From Streptomyces odontomachi (lineage in GTDB: Bacteria; Actinomycetota; Actinomycetes; Streptomycetales; Streptomycetaceae): a stretch of 64,000 nt of DNA. The position numbers were made by a program, and so were the translations under genes. Positions 1 through 10,752 of the stretch are shown here, one piece after another (within the stretch, counting starts at the first letter, position 1; each line of letters opens with the position of its first letter). The DNA lies in NCBI RefSeq assembly GCF_024435355.1, contig NZ_JAMJWG010000001.1:248001-312000 (forward strand). The letters are read 5' to 3'. A model generated the notes under the pieces. That model was not told the DNA's origin, did no database searches, and saw nothing but the letters and a program-made list of their open reading frames with translations.

Positions 1-301
1 TCAGCCGTGCCGCCTCGCCACGCTGGTCGTTCGCGTGCTGCGGGGCGATCGTCGACAGCCGCTGCGCCTGTTCGGCGATGGCGGCCACCACACGGGGGTG
101 CTGATGGCCGACGTTGGTGTTCACCATCTGCGAGGAGAAGTCCAGCAGCCTGTTCCCGTACCCGTCCCAGACGTGGCTGCCCTCGGCCCGTGTGATCACC
201 ATCGGGTCCAGGGCGGCCTGCGCCGACCAGGAGTGGAACACGTGGCGGCGGTCCAGTTCGTAGGTGCGGGCGGCTTCCGGGCCGAGGTGCCGTTCGGTCA
301 T
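1..301 (-). CDS. Class III aminotransferase, N-terminal part (runs off the left edge)
   Basis: Only the first 100 codons are present; the gene reads leftwards out of the window from an ATG at 301. The N-terminus has the arrangement of PLP-dependent class III (omega-amino acid:pyruvate or 4-aminobutyrate type) aminotransferases: an early HVFHSWSAQ segment, then GSHVWDGYGNRLLDFSSQ and NVGHQHPRVVAAI, where these enzymes start their large domain. It lies 15 nt downstream of the methylmalonate-semialdehyde dehydrogenase gene on the same strand. This pairing is usual in beta-alanine or beta-aminoisobutyrate catabolism: the transaminase makes the semialdehyde and the dehydrogenase converts it to an acyl-CoA. 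The PLP lysine lies outside the window, so the substrate class is inferred. Confidence 0.85.
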   Translation of the reverse strand, partial: MTERHLGPEAARTYELDRRHVFHSWSAQAALDPMVITRAEGSHVWDGYGNRLLDFSSQMVNTNVGHQHPRVVAAIAEQAQRLSTIAPQHANDQRGEAARL

Positions 302-316
302 GTCTGCTCGCCTTTC

Positions 317-1822
<1,506 letters not shown>

Positions 1823-1946
1823 GGTCCGTCCTCACTCGAAAGCGACTGCCGGCGCTGTCCGCCTCCCCTGACCCTGCCGGTCAGCGGGCCGACATGTTGT
1901 ATGGATCACTGGTGGATTCTTTACAGAGTGTCGATACGCTGGGGCG

Positions 1947-3557
1947 ATGATTCCGACCGTGCGCGAGGTGCTCGGGCTTCCGCTGGTCAAGGCGGGCAGG
2001 CCCGAGGTGATCGGTGGCCGGGGCGGTCTCGACCGGACGGTGCGCTGGGTGCACATCAGCGAGTCCAGCGATCCCGCCGGTCTGCTCAAGGGGGGTGAGC
2101 TCGTGCTGACCACCGGGCTGCCGCTGCTGGGCGAGCCGGCGAAGGTCGCCGCGTATCTGCGGGTCCTCGCCGACCACGGCGCCGTCGGCCTGGTGGTCGA
2201 ACTGGGCACGCACGTGAAAGCGGTGCCCGAGCGGCTGGGCGAGGCGGCCGACGCCGCGGGCCTGCCGGTGGCGGTGCTGGCCCGGCCCATCCGGTTCGTC
2301 GAGGTCACCCAGCAGGTGCACGAGCTGATCGTGGCCGACCGCTACGAGGAGGTGGAGTTCGCGCGCACCGCGCACGAGGTGTTCACCTCGCTCAACATCG
2401 CCCGCGCCTCGATGACCGACATCGTCACCCGGGCCTCGCAGATCCTCGGTGCCCCGCTCGTGCTGGAGGACCTCAACCGGCACGTGCTGGCGTTCTGCGC
2501 CGCCGGAGAGCCTGCCGCGCGGCTGCTCGACGCATGGGCGGAGCGGTCCCGCCGCACCGGGTCTGCGCCGGACAGCGCCTCGGCGCCGGACGCCGGCTGG
2601 TCGGCGGTCGGCGTGGGCCTCGGACCCGAGCGCTGGGCCCGGCTCGTCCTCCCCGAACGCGCCGACGACCCGGCCCGGGCCATGATGGTCCTCGAACGCG
2701 CGGCACAGTCCCTCCAGCTGCACCGCATGATCCAGCAGGAACGCGACGCACTCGTCGGGCACGCACACGGCGGGCTCCTCGACGACCTGCGCGCCGGACG
2801 GATCACCGACGACGCCGAAGCGCTCGCGCGCGCCGCGGCCCTGGGCCTCTCGGCCGGCGCCCAGTACGTGCCCCTGGTCGTCCGCTCACCCCGCCACCTC
2901 CAAGGCGACGCGATCGGCAAGAGCGCGTCGGACCGGGCCCTCCTCGCCGCGGTCCGCCGGTCGATCACGGCCACCGGGCACACCGCGATCGTCTCGCTGG
3001 CCCGGGAAGGCACCGTGGCCGCGCTCTTCTCGTGCGCGAAGCCGGACCGCGCGCTCGCCACCTGCGTGGAAAACCTTCGCCGGCAACGGATGCACCCCGG
3101 CACGGCGGACAGCTGGGTCGCCGGAACGGCACCTGCCGCGCCGAGCCTCGTCCGGGCCGCACACGGCCTCACCGAGGCGGACCACGTTGCCGAGGTGGGC
3201 CTCGGCCTGGGCGAACTGCGGCGGCTGCTGCGCTCCACCGACGTCCGGTTGCGCGGTCTGCTGACGCTGCTGAAGGACGATCACCGGGTCCAGGCGTTCG
3301 TCGAACGGGAACTGGGCCTGCTCCTCGAGCACGACGCCCGGGCGCAGGTGCCGCTGCTGCCCCTGCTGCGCACCCATCTCGACGGTGGCGGTACCAAGGC
3401 ACGCACCGCCGCGGTCACCGGGCTGAGCCGTCCGACGCTCTACAGCCGTCTGCGCACGCTGGAACGCATCCTCGGTGTCTCGCTCGAATCCCCGGAGTCG
3501 AGGACGTCCCTGCACGTCGCGCTGATGGCCTTGGACACCCGGAAAGCCGAGGCGTAG
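1947..3557 (+). CDS. PucR-family transcriptional regulator
   Basis: 536 aa. The N-terminal half carries a PucR sensor domain (MIPTVREVLGLPLVKAGRPE onward, with the typical GGELVLTTGLPL segment near residues 50-61). The C-terminus has the PucR-type HTH_30, visible as TGLSRPTLYSRLRTLERILG at about residues 493-512. Family members usually activate catabolism of purines, amino acids, proline or GABA in response to a metabolite. It is divergent from mmsA and the aminotransferase across about 124 nt, the usual place for a direct regulator. Its effector cannot be read from the sequence. Confidence 0.88.
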   Translation: MIPTVREVLGLPLVKAGRPEVIGGRGGLDRTVRWVHISESSDPAGLLKGGELVLTTGLPLLGEPAKVAAYLRVLADHGAVGLVVELGTHVKAVPERLGEAADAAGLPVAVLARPIRFVEVTQQVHELIVADRYEEVEFARTAHEVFTSLNIARASMTDIVTRASQILGAPLVLEDLNRHVLAFCAAGEPAARLLDAWAERSRRTGSAPDSASAPDAGWSAVGVGLGPERWARLVLPERADDPARAMMVLERAAQSLQLHRMIQQERDALVGHAHGGLLDDLRAGRITDDAEALARAAALGLSAGAQYVPLVVRSPRHLQGDAIGKSASDRALLAAVRRSITATGHTAIVSLAREGTVAALFSCAKPDRALATCVENLRRQRMHPGTADSWVAGTAPAAPSLVRAAHGLTEADHVAEVGLGLGELRRLLRSTDVRLRGLLTLLKDDHRVQAFVERELGLLLEHDARAQVPLLPLLRTHLDGGGTKARTAAVTGLSRPTLYSRLRTLERILGVSLESPESRTSLHVALMALDTRKAEA

Positions 3558-3585
3558 CCGGGCCTCGACCACCGCCACACGTCAA

Positions 3586-3632
3586 CCTCAGAATTCTGAG
3601 GAAGAACCACAGAGGTCTTGTGAGGTGCCTCA
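3586..3632. promoter_or_regulatory. Twin CCTCA/TGAGG palindromes upstream of the XRE-cupin gene
   Basis: A perfect 16-bp palindrome CCTCAGAATTCTGAGG lies at 3586-3601. A second inverted repeat with the same half-site, TGAGG-TG-CCTCA, lies at 3621-3632. They sit in the short gap before the XRE-cupin regulator, so they are good candidates for its own operator. The half-site repetition is read directly from the sequence; the assignment to this regulator is inference. Confidence 0.5.
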
Positions 3633-3666
3633 GTGGTGTGTACTGTCGCCGCAGTGAACGGAGGAT

Positions 3667-4248
3667 GTGGTCACATCGGCGGCAGGGGGCACGGTGGAAT
3701 CGCAGGACACCGACAGCGTCGGGGCGCGCTTGCGGCGGAGACGGCTCGCGCTACGCATGACGCTCCGTCAGGTAGCCGAGGCGACGGGCCTGTCGGAGGG
3801 GTTCGTCTCGCAACTGGAGCGGGGAGTCCATTCGGGCAGCATCGCGACCCTTCAGAAGATCGCGGCGCTGCTCGGCCTCGAGGTGGGCGACCTGTTCACC
3901 TGGGACCGGTCGCCCGCAGTGCGTCGGTTCACCGATCAGCAGGGGTTCTCGTTCGGGGTGTCCGGGCGGAAGGTCCGGCTGACACCCAAGCAGTTCAACC
4001 ACCTCGAAGCGTTCCTCGGCGTGTTCGAGGCGGGCGGTTCCACCGGTGTCGAGCCCTACAGCCACGGCGAGTCGGAGGAACTGCTGTTCGTGGTCTCCGG
4101 TGAGGTCGAGGTGACGGTCGGAAAGACCGTGCATCACCTGGCGGCCCTGGATTCCCTTACCTATTCCAGCAGTGAACCGCATCGAGTCATGGAAAAGGCG
4201 GGGGACACGGCGATGGTGCTGTGGGCGATGGCACCACCCAGCTACTGA
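3667..4248 (+). CDS. XRE-family regulator with C-terminal cupin domain
   Basis: 193 aa from GTG 3667. The HTH is MTLRQVAEATGLSEGFVSQL (about residues 30-49) followed by the LGLEVGDLF segment. A small beta-barrel cupin fills the C-terminal half (GVEPYSHGESEELLFVVSGE, then HHLAALDSLTYSSSEPHRV), which normally binds a small ligand. This architecture is common for repressors of amine and amino-acid catabolism. The start is uncertain: GGAGG lies only 2 nt before GTG 3667, whereas the in-frame GTG 3694 follows an AGGGGG stretch and would give 184 aa. It sits 78 nt upstream of hyuA on the same strand and probably controls that operon. Confidence 0.88.
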   Translation: MVTSAAGGTVESQDTDSVGARLRRRRLALRMTLRQVAEATGLSEGFVSQLERGVHSGSIATLQKIAALLGLEVGDLFTWDRSPAVRRFTDQQGFSFGVSGRKVRLTPKQFNHLEAFLGVFEAGGSTGVEPYSHGESEELLFVVSGEVEVTVGKTVHHLAALDSLTYSSSEPHRVMEKAGDTAMVLWAMAPPSY

Positions 4249-4280
4249 TCCACCCCGTTTCCCGTTATCTGTCCAGGTCC

Positions 4281-4298
4281 ACAGCTATCCGTAGCTGT
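4281..4298. promoter_or_regulatory. Inverted repeat in the hyuA leader
   Basis: ACAGCTA-TCCG-TAGCTGT is a perfect 7-bp inverted repeat between the XRE-cupin gene and hyuA, about 28 nt before the hyuA start. CTGTCC recurs three times in the same leader (around 4269, 4295 and 4305). It could be an operator or a small mRNA hairpin; the sequence alone does not decide. Confidence 0.4.
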
Positions 4299-4326
4299 CC
4301 GTGCCTGTCCATCCAAGGAGGGTGTA

Positions 4327-6333
4327 GTGCGCATCGGCGTCGAATGCGGCGGAACTTTCACCGATCTCGTGGTCCTGGACGACGACGGCGTCCTGCGCGC
4401 GACCGACAAGGTCTTCTCCACCCCGGCGAGCCCGGACCGGGCTGTCACGGCCGGCCTCGGCGACCTGCCCGAGGAACTGCGTGAGGGCGCGGTACTGCTG
4501 CACGGTTCGACGGTCGCGACGAACGCGCTGATCGAGCGCAAGGGTGCGCGGGTCGGCCTGATCGTGACCCGCGGGTTCCGGGACGTGCTCGAACTCCAGC
4601 GCCAGGACCGCACCAGCATGTACGACCTGGCCTATCGCAAACCGGAGCCCCTGGTGCCGCGGGAGCGGGTCGCCGAGGTGACCGAAAGGATCGACCGCTC
4701 CGGACGGGTACTGCTGTCGCTGGACGAGGACAGCGTGCGCGAGGCGTTCACGGCGCTCGTGTCCGCCGGAGTGGACGCCGTCGCCGTGAGCCTGCTGCAT
4801 TCCTATGCGGCACCGGCGCACGAGCGCCGGATAGCGGAACTGGCCGCGGCGGAGTTCCCCGATCTCGTCGTCTCGCTGTCCAGCGCCTGCGCGCGTGAGT
4901 TCCGTGAATACGAACGCACCACGACCACGACGATCGACGCCTTCCTGCGGCCGCGTATCTCGCGTTACCTGTCCGAACTGGAGGCTTCGGCGCACGAGCT
5001 CAAGGTCGCCGAACTCCATGTCATGCAGTCCAACGGCGGCATGGTGCCCGCGCACGCGGCGGGCTCGGCGCCGCTGAGCATGCTCCGCTCGGGCCCGGCG
5101 GCCGGTGTCGCCGGCGGGATCGCGGTGGCCCGGAACGCCGGTGTCACCAGCATCGTGACCTTGGACATGGGCGGTACGAGCACCGACGTCGCCGTGGTCC
5201 ACGACGGCAGGCCCGAGCTGACCACGGAGGTCACGGCGGACGGCCTGCCCGTGCGGGTCCCGATGGTCGACATCACCGCGGTCGGCGCCGGAGGCGGCAG
5301 CCTCGTCGCGGTCGACAGCGGTGGGCTGCTCACCGTCGGACCACGGTCGGCGGGCGCGGACCCGGGGCCGGTCTGCTACGGCCGGGGCGGCACCCAGCCG
5401 ACGGTGACGGACGCCAATGTCGTCCGCGGCCTGCTGCGTCCCGAGACGTTCCTCGGAGGGCGGCTCACCCTGCACACCGACGCCGCCCGTGACGCCCTGC
5501 GCCCGCTCGCCGGCAGCCTCGGCCGGTCGGTCGAGCAGCTCGCCGAGGACGTCTTCCAGCTGGCGAGTGTCGCGATGGCCGGCGCCATCCGCGTCACCAC
5601 GACCGAGCGCGGCCACGACGTCGAGTCCTACACCCTGGTCGCGTACGGCGGTGCCGGCCCCCTGCATGCCGCCACCGTCGCCGAGGACCTCGGGATGAGC
5701 CGCGTGATCGTCCCGCCGCACGCCGGTCTTGCGTCGGCCTACGGACTGCTGACCGCCGGGTTCCGCCGAGAGTTCGCCGTCACGCAGCTGACCGACCTCG
5801 ACGCGCTGCCGCCCGAGGGGCTCGCCCCGGCGCTGAACAGGCTGCGGGACACGGCCGAGCAACATCTGCGTTCCCAGTCGATTCCCCTGCACGACGCGGA
5901 TTTCGCGTTCTCCGCGGACATGCGCTACCACGGGCAGGGCTTCGAGATGGCCGTCGACCTGCCGCGTGCCGAGAAGACGACGGCCAAGGAGTTCGAAGAA
6001 ACGTTTCACCTTGCCCATGCCCGTCGCTACGGGCACGCGGAGACCTCTCGAGCGGTGCAGATCGTCACCATCCGGCTGACCGTCACCCGGCCGCGGCCCG
6101 AACTGGTCCTGCTCACCGTGGACATCGACCCGTCGCTGCCGGTCGCCGTGCAGCCCGTCATCGAAGGGGGCGCGGCGGTCGAGGCCGCCTTCCGCTCCCG
6201 CCGGAGCCTCGCCGTCGGTGCCGAACAGCCCGGGCCCGCGGTTCTCGAGGACGGCACCTCGACGACCTTCGTGCCGACCGGCTGGACCGCCCGCGTCGAC
6301 GAGCACACCAATCTCGTCCTGGAACGGAGCTGA
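4327..6333 (+). CDS. hyuA: Hydantoinase/oxoprolinase subunit A (HyuA)
   Basis: 668 aa, the expected size for the ATP-binding subunit of ATP-dependent hydantoinases (N-methylhydantoinase and 5-oxoprolinase type), which also resembles acetone carboxylase beta subunits. GGTFTDLVVLDDDG at residues 9-22 and TLDMGGTSTDVAVV near 278-291 are the two phosphate-binding motifs of the actin-like fold. STVATNALIERKG near 59-71 is the family N-terminal signature. The GTG start has a strong AAGGAGG 7-8 nt upstream. It is the first gene of a four-gene operon and works as a complex with the next gene, which begins 2 nt after its stop. Confidence 0.92.
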   Translation: MRIGVECGGTFTDLVVLDDDGVLRATDKVFSTPASPDRAVTAGLGDLPEELREGAVLLHGSTVATNALIERKGARVGLIVTRGFRDVLELQRQDRTSMYDLAYRKPEPLVPRERVAEVTERIDRSGRVLLSLDEDSVREAFTALVSAGVDAVAVSLLHSYAAPAHERRIAELAAAEFPDLVVSLSSACAREFREYERTTTTTIDAFLRPRISRYLSELEASAHELKVAELHVMQSNGGMVPAHAAGSAPLSMLRSGPAAGVAGGIAVARNAGVTSIVTLDMGGTSTDVAVVHDGRPELTTEVTADGLPVRVPMVDITAVGAGGGSLVAVDSGGLLTVGPRSAGADPGPVCYGRGGTQPTVTDANVVRGLLRPETFLGGRLTLHTDAARDALRPLAGSLGRSVEQLAEDVFQLASVAMAGAIRVTTTERGHDVESYTLVAYGGAGPLHAATVAEDLGMSRVIVPPHAGLASAYGLLTAGFRREFAVTQLTDLDALPPEGLAPALNRLRDTAEQHLRSQSIPLHDADFAFSADMRYHGQGFEMAVDLPRAEKTTAKEFEETFHLAHARRYGHAETSRAVQIVTIRLTVTRPRPELVLLTVDIDPSLPVAVQPVIEGGAAVEAAFRSRRSLAVGAEQPGPAVLEDGTSTTFVPTGWTARVDEHTNLVLERS

Positions 6334-6335
6334 TC

Positions 6336-7943
6336 ATGCGTCTCACCCCCAGCCAGCTCAGCGTCATCAAGTCCGGCCTCGACGCGATCGGCCGTGAGAT
6401 GGCCGTCAACCTCCGGCGCTCCGCCACCTCCTCCATCGTGCGGGAGGCGCGGGACTTCTCCGTCGCGCTGACCGACGCACGGGGCGAGGTGGTCGCCCAG
6501 GCCGAGTGCATCCCCATCATGACCGCAGGCATCGCGCTGGCGCTGCGCGGTGTCGCCGAGCGCATCGACCTGACGAGCCTCACCGAGGACGACGCGCTGC
6601 TGATGAACGACCCGTACCAGGGCGGTCAGCACCTCCAGGACATCTACCTGCTCACCCCGATATTCGTGGCCGGGCAGCTGACCGGGTTCGGGGCCTCGGT
6701 CGCGCACCACGTCGACATCGGCGGTTCGCACGCCGGCCTGTCGGCGCACGCGACGGAGCTGTACCAGGAAGGCCTGCGGCTGCCCCTCTCCCGGTTCTCG
6801 GTGGCACGGGACTTCAACGACCCCAACGGTTTCGTGCGGCAGATCATCGCCGCGAACGTCCGCGTGCCGGACGCCGTCATCGGTGACCTACAGGCGCAGT
6901 TCGCAGCGAACGCGACGGCCGCGCGGCGGCTTGCCGAACTCATCGCACGGCACGGCAGCGACGAGGTGTCGCAGGCCATGACGGACGTCAAGGACTACGC
7001 GGAAAAGCGCGTGCGGGTCGCCATCGATTCCATTCCGGACGGGACGTACGAGGCGACGGAGACCTTCGACACCACCCCCTGGGGCGGCGACACAGCCAGT
7101 ATCACGGCCCGTGTGACGGTCACCGGAAGCGACATCCGCGTCGACTTCACCGGCAGCGCCGAGCAGATCCCCGGCAACGTCAACTGCCCCTGGGCCTCCA
7201 CGGTCTCGGCCGTCCAGTCGGCGGTGCGCTGCATGCTCGAAGCCCCCGACATCGGCTTCAACGAGGGCTGCAACCGTCCCATCAGCGTGTCGGCGCCGTA
7301 CGGTTCGGTGCTCAACCCACGCCCGCCCGCAGCGGTCCGCGCCCGGCTCACCCCGGCGTCCCGGGTCTTCAACGCGGTGGTGAGGGCGCTCGGGCAGGCC
7401 CTGCCCGAGCGGGCGGTCGCCACCGGGTTCGACACCACGACGGCGATCGCGGTCAGCAAGAGCGGCCGGGACGGCTACCAGGTCGCCCTGGAGATCCTGG
7501 GCGGCGGCTGGGGCGCCTGCGCCGAGCACGGCGGAGGCGACGGCCTGGACAACCCGATCTCCAACTGCGCCAACGCGCCCGTCGAGGCCCTGGAAACCGA
7601 CTTCGACCACTTCCGCATCGAGGAGTACGCGCTCGTCGCGGATTCCGGCGGCACGGGTACGCACACCGGCGGCCGGGGGATCCGGCGGACCTATCTGGCC
7701 ACCGCGGACGGCGTCTCGGTCGCGGGCTACGCCGACCGGCACAGCGTGGGTGCCCAGGGGATCAACGGCGGTGGCCCCGGTGGCACGGGGCACTTCGCGA
7801 TCCACCGCGCCGACGGCCGCATCGAGGAGCTGAGCTGCGTGTACGAGGAGACCCTGAACACCGGCGACAAGATCGTCATCACCACCGGTGGGGGCGGTGG
7901 CTACGGACCGGCCGCCCTGACACCCGCCCCAGACGAGAGGTGA
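6336..7943 (+). CDS. hyuB: Hydantoinase/oxoprolinase subunit B (HyuB)
   Basis: 535 aa, matching the HyuB family that pairs with HyuA to hydrolyse cyclic amides using ATP. Typical segments are DFSVALTDARGEVVAQAE (about 37-54), NDPYQGGQHLQDIYLLTPIF (about 90-109), VAHHVDIGGSHAG, and the glycine-rich C-terminal TTGGGGGYGP. Only 2 nt separate it from hyuA, which implies translational coupling and equal dosage. The exact ring substrate (hydantoin, N-methylhydantoin, oxoproline or other) cannot be read from the sequence. Confidence 0.92.
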   Translation: MRLTPSQLSVIKSGLDAIGREMAVNLRRSATSSIVREARDFSVALTDARGEVVAQAECIPIMTAGIALALRGVAERIDLTSLTEDDALLMNDPYQGGQHLQDIYLLTPIFVAGQLTGFGASVAHHVDIGGSHAGLSAHATELYQEGLRLPLSRFSVARDFNDPNGFVRQIIAANVRVPDAVIGDLQAQFAANATAARRLAELIARHGSDEVSQAMTDVKDYAEKRVRVAIDSIPDGTYEATETFDTTPWGGDTASITARVTVTGSDIRVDFTGSAEQIPGNVNCPWASTVSAVQSAVRCMLEAPDIGFNEGCNRPISVSAPYGSVLNPRPPAAVRARLTPASRVFNAVVRALGQALPERAVATGFDTTTAIAVSKSGRDGYQVALEILGGGWGACAEHGGGDGLDNPISNCANAPVEALETDFDHFRIEEYALVADSGGTGTHTGGRGIRRTYLATADGVSVAGYADRHSVGAQGINGGGPGGTGHFAIHRADGRIEELSCVYEETLNTGDKIVITTGGGGGYGPAALTPAPDER

Positions 7944-7947
7944 CTTC

Positions 7948-9261
7948 ATGAGCACCACCGCCTCAGCGACGCCGGCAGGGCGCATCGCCGCCGCGTCGTT
8001 CGTCGGCACCGCCATCGAGTGGTACGACTACTTCATCTACGGCACCGCGTCCGCGCTGGTGTTCAACGCGGTGTTCTTCCCCGAGAGCGATCCGCTGGTG
8101 GGCACCCTGCTGTCCTTCGCGACCCTCGCGGTCGGCTTCATCGTGCGACCGCTGGGCGCCATCGTGTTCGGGCACTTCGGTGACCGCTGGGGCCGCAAGA
8201 GCACGCTGGTCGTCACGCTGCTGGCGATGGGGATCGCGACGTTCCTCGTCGGGCTGCTGCCGGGCTACGCCACCATCGGGGTGGCCGCGCCGATCCTGCT
8301 GATCGTGCTGCGCCTCGTCCAGGGCCTCGCGGTCGGTGGCGAATGGGGCGGCGCCGTGCTGATCGCGACGGAGAACGCACCCGAACGGAAGAAGACCCTC
8401 TACGGGTCCTTCGCCCAGTTCGGCAGCCCGGGCGGCCTGCTGGTGGCGACGGTCGTGTTCACCGTGCTGAGCCGGACCCTCGACGAGCAGAGCATGCAGG
8501 GCTGGGCCTGGCGCGTGCCGTTCCTGCTCTCGGCGCTGCTGGTCCCGGTGGGCCTGTTCATCCGCCTGAAGATGGCCGAGACGCCGGAATACCGGAAGGC
8601 CGCCGAACGGCAGGAGCAGGCACGGGTTCCGTTCCTCCAGGTGCTGACCAAGGAGCTCCGCCCGGCCGTCGTCGGCACCCTCGCCTTCACCGGAGTCTTC
8701 CTGACCTACTACCTGCTCACGTCGTTCGTGCTGACCTACGCCACCGAGACGCTGGGCATGTCGACCGCGATCACCCTGCCGGCGAACCTCATCGCGGCGA
8801 TCGTCGAGGGCGCGTTCATCTACGTGGGTGTGCTGCTCGCCAAGCGCATCACCGCGCGCGGTGTCGCCATCGCCTCGGCGGTCGGCCTGCTCGTCTGGGC
8901 GGGCCCGGCGTTCGCCCTCATCCACACCCGCGATGCGTTTGCGCTGTACACGGCCGTCGCGGTGGCGATGGTGTTCGTCGGCACCTCCTACGGGGTGCTC
9001 GCCGGCGAGGTGGCGGAACTGTTCACCCGCGAGGTTCGCTACACCGGCACCAGCCTGTGCTACCACCTCGCCGGAATGATCGGCGGCGGGTTCGGGCCGA
9101 TCATCGCCACCTATCTGCTGTCGCACACCGGGTCCGTGTGGCCCGTCGCCGCATGCACCGGGGCGGTCTCGCTGCTGATGGCCGTCGCCTGCTTCGCCCT
9201 GCCCAGGAGGGAATCCGTCCGCGCACCCGCGACGCCCGCGCCCGCCGAGGTGAACGCATGA
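7948..9261 (+). CDS. MHS-family MFS transporter
   Basis: 437 aa with about 12 hydrophobic segments. The start SFVGTAIEWYDYFIYGTASA is characteristic of the metabolite:H+ symporter (MHS) branch of the major facilitator superfamily (proline/betaine, shikimate and dicarboxylate carriers). MFS motif A is seen as GHFGDRWGRKST (about residues 74-85). It begins 4 nt after hyuB and overlaps the next gene by 4 nt (ATGA), so it is part of the hyu operon and probably imports the pathway substrate. Confidence 0.9.
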   Translation: MSTTASATPAGRIAAASFVGTAIEWYDYFIYGTASALVFNAVFFPESDPLVGTLLSFATLAVGFIVRPLGAIVFGHFGDRWGRKSTLVVTLLAMGIATFLVGLLPGYATIGVAAPILLIVLRLVQGLAVGGEWGGAVLIATENAPERKKTLYGSFAQFGSPGGLLVATVVFTVLSRTLDEQSMQGWAWRVPFLLSALLVPVGLFIRLKMAETPEYRKAAERQEQARVPFLQVLTKELRPAVVGTLAFTGVFLTYYLLTSFVLTYATETLGMSTAITLPANLIAAIVEGAFIYVGVLLAKRITARGVAIASAVGLLVWAGPAFALIHTRDAFALYTAVAVAMVFVGTSYGVLAGEVAELFTREVRYTGTSLCYHLAGMIGGGFGPIIATYLLSHTGSVWPVAACTGAVSLLMAVACFALPRRESVRAPATPAPAEVNA

Positions 9262-10652
9262 GCAGCGGATACCGCAACGGCCAGGTCTCGCACTGGCTCG
9301 CCGGCACCGGCCCCACCCGGACATCGTGGGCACCCGGAACCGGTCCGCGGGAGGTCGACGTCGCCATCGTCGGAGGCGGGCTGACCGGCTTGTGGGCGGC
9401 CTACTACCTCCAGGAGCACCGGCCCTCCCTCAGCGTCGCCGTGCTGGAAGCCGAACACGTCGGCTACGGCGCCTCCGGACGCAACGGCGGCTGGGCCTCG
9501 CACCTGATCCCCGGCAACCGCGCGCGCTACGCCCGGGGGCCGCGCGGGGCCGCCGGAGCACGGGACTTCCAGCGGGCGATGTTCGACGGGATCGACGAAC
9601 TCCTCGCGGTCTGCGCCCGCGAGGGGATCGACGCGGACCAGACGCGGGGCGGCAACCTCGTGCTCGCCACCACCCCTGCCGCCGCGGGCCGCCTCACCGC
9701 ACGACGGGACGGCGACCTGCGCTTCGGCCTGACCGAGGACCAGGTCCACTGGCTCGACGGCGCACAGGCACGTGCCCGGGTCAACGCCGAGCACGTCACC
9801 GGCGGCCTCTACTACCCGGCGGTGGCCCGGATCCATCCCGGCAAGCTGGTGACCGGGCTCGCGGCGGTGGTGGAACGCCGCGGCGTGACGATCTTCGAAC
9901 GCAGCCGTGTGCAGGCCGTGGGCCCGGGTGGCGTGCGGCTGGCGACGGGCGACCTGAAGGCCGGGCACGTCCTCGTCTGCACCGAGGGATACGGCATTCC
10001 CCTGCTGGGCCGCCGCAGCATGATCCCGGTCAACAGCTCGATGATCGTCACTCATCCACTCTCCGAGCGGGACTGGGACGATATCGGCTGGGGCGCCGCC
10101 GAATGCCTCAGCGACGCCGCGCACACGTTCGTCTACGCCCAGCGGACCGCGGACGGCCGGATCGCGATCGGCGGCCGGGGAGCGCCCTACCGGTTCCAGT
10201 CGGGCACCGGGGGCGACGGCGTCACCCCGGCGGCAACGGTCCGGCAACTTGTCGGCCGGCTCGACCGCTACTTTCCGCGTGCGGGCGTCGAGGTCGCGCA
10301 CGCCTGGTCGGGCGTCCTCGGCGTCACGCGGGACTGGTGCGCGCGGGTGAGTTACGACCGCGGCACCCGCGTCGGAACGTCGGGTGGATACGCCGGCCAC
10401 GGGGTCACGGCAACGAACGTGGGAGCCCGCACCCTGGTGGACCTCACCCTCGGCCGCGACACCGCTCTGACCCGGTTGCCCTGGGTCGGCTACCGATCGC
10501 CGCGCTGGGAGCCGGAGCCGCTGCGCTGGCTCGGCGTACACGGCATGTACGAGCTGTTCCGCATCGCCGACGCGCGGGAGGAGAAGCGCAGTCTGGCGAA
10601 GACTTCGCTGATCGCCCGCGTGGGCAGTCGGCTGGCGGGGCTCCACGAATGA
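9258..10652 (+). CDS. FAD-dependent amine oxidase (DAO family)
   Basis: 464 aa from ATG 9258, which overlaps the transporter stop by 4 nt. The dinucleotide-binding motif is VDVAIVGGGLTGLWAAYYL with the acidic end LEAEH, followed by GYGASGRNGGWAS, where DAO-family oxidases (gamma-glutamylputrescine, glycine or sarcosine oxidase types) hold FAD. GTSGGYAGHGVTATN near residue 375-390 is the C-terminal FAD contact. It probably oxidises the amine or amino acid released by hydantoinase action; sarcosine or glycine type chemistry would fit N-methylhydantoin breakdown, but no N-carbamoylsarcosine amidase is seen here. Confidence 0.87.
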   Translation: MSSGYRNGQVSHWLAGTGPTRTSWAPGTGPREVDVAIVGGGLTGLWAAYYLQEHRPSLSVAVLEAEHVGYGASGRNGGWASHLIPGNRARYARGPRGAAGARDFQRAMFDGIDELLAVCAREGIDADQTRGGNLVLATTPAAAGRLTARRDGDLRFGLTEDQVHWLDGAQARARVNAEHVTGGLYYPAVARIHPGKLVTGLAAVVERRGVTIFERSRVQAVGPGGVRLATGDLKAGHVLVCTEGYGIPLLGRRSMIPVNSSMIVTHPLSERDWDDIGWGAAECLSDAAHTFVYAQRTADGRIAIGGRGAPYRFQSGTGGDGVTPAATVRQLVGRLDRYFPRAGVEVAHAWSGVLGVTRDWCARVSYDRGTRVGTSGGYAGHGVTATNVGARTLVDLTLGRDTALTRLPWVGYRSPRWEPEPLRWLGVHGMYELFRIADAREEKRSLAKTSLIARVGSRLAGLHE

Positions 10653-10658
10653 CGGCGG

Positions 10659-10692
10659 GCGGGGTGCTGCTTTGGGCCTCGTCACCCCCCGC
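10659..10692. terminator. Possible bidirectional terminator between convergent genes
   Basis: GCGGGGTG at 10659-10666 pairs with CACCCCCCGC at 10683-10692, with a bulge, between the end of the oxidase gene and the end of the convergent CHAT gene. The position fits a shared terminator, but the stem is imperfect. Confidence 0.35.
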
Positions 10693-10752
10693 ATCCGGCA
10701 GGATCCAGTCCTCCGGGAAAGCTGCGCCGGGCGTGTGGAAGGGACCGGGGGG

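Noticed and set aside
4285..6306. 673-aa open frame opposite hyuA
   Set aside because: Antisense shadow of a well-supported gene; low-complexity composition.
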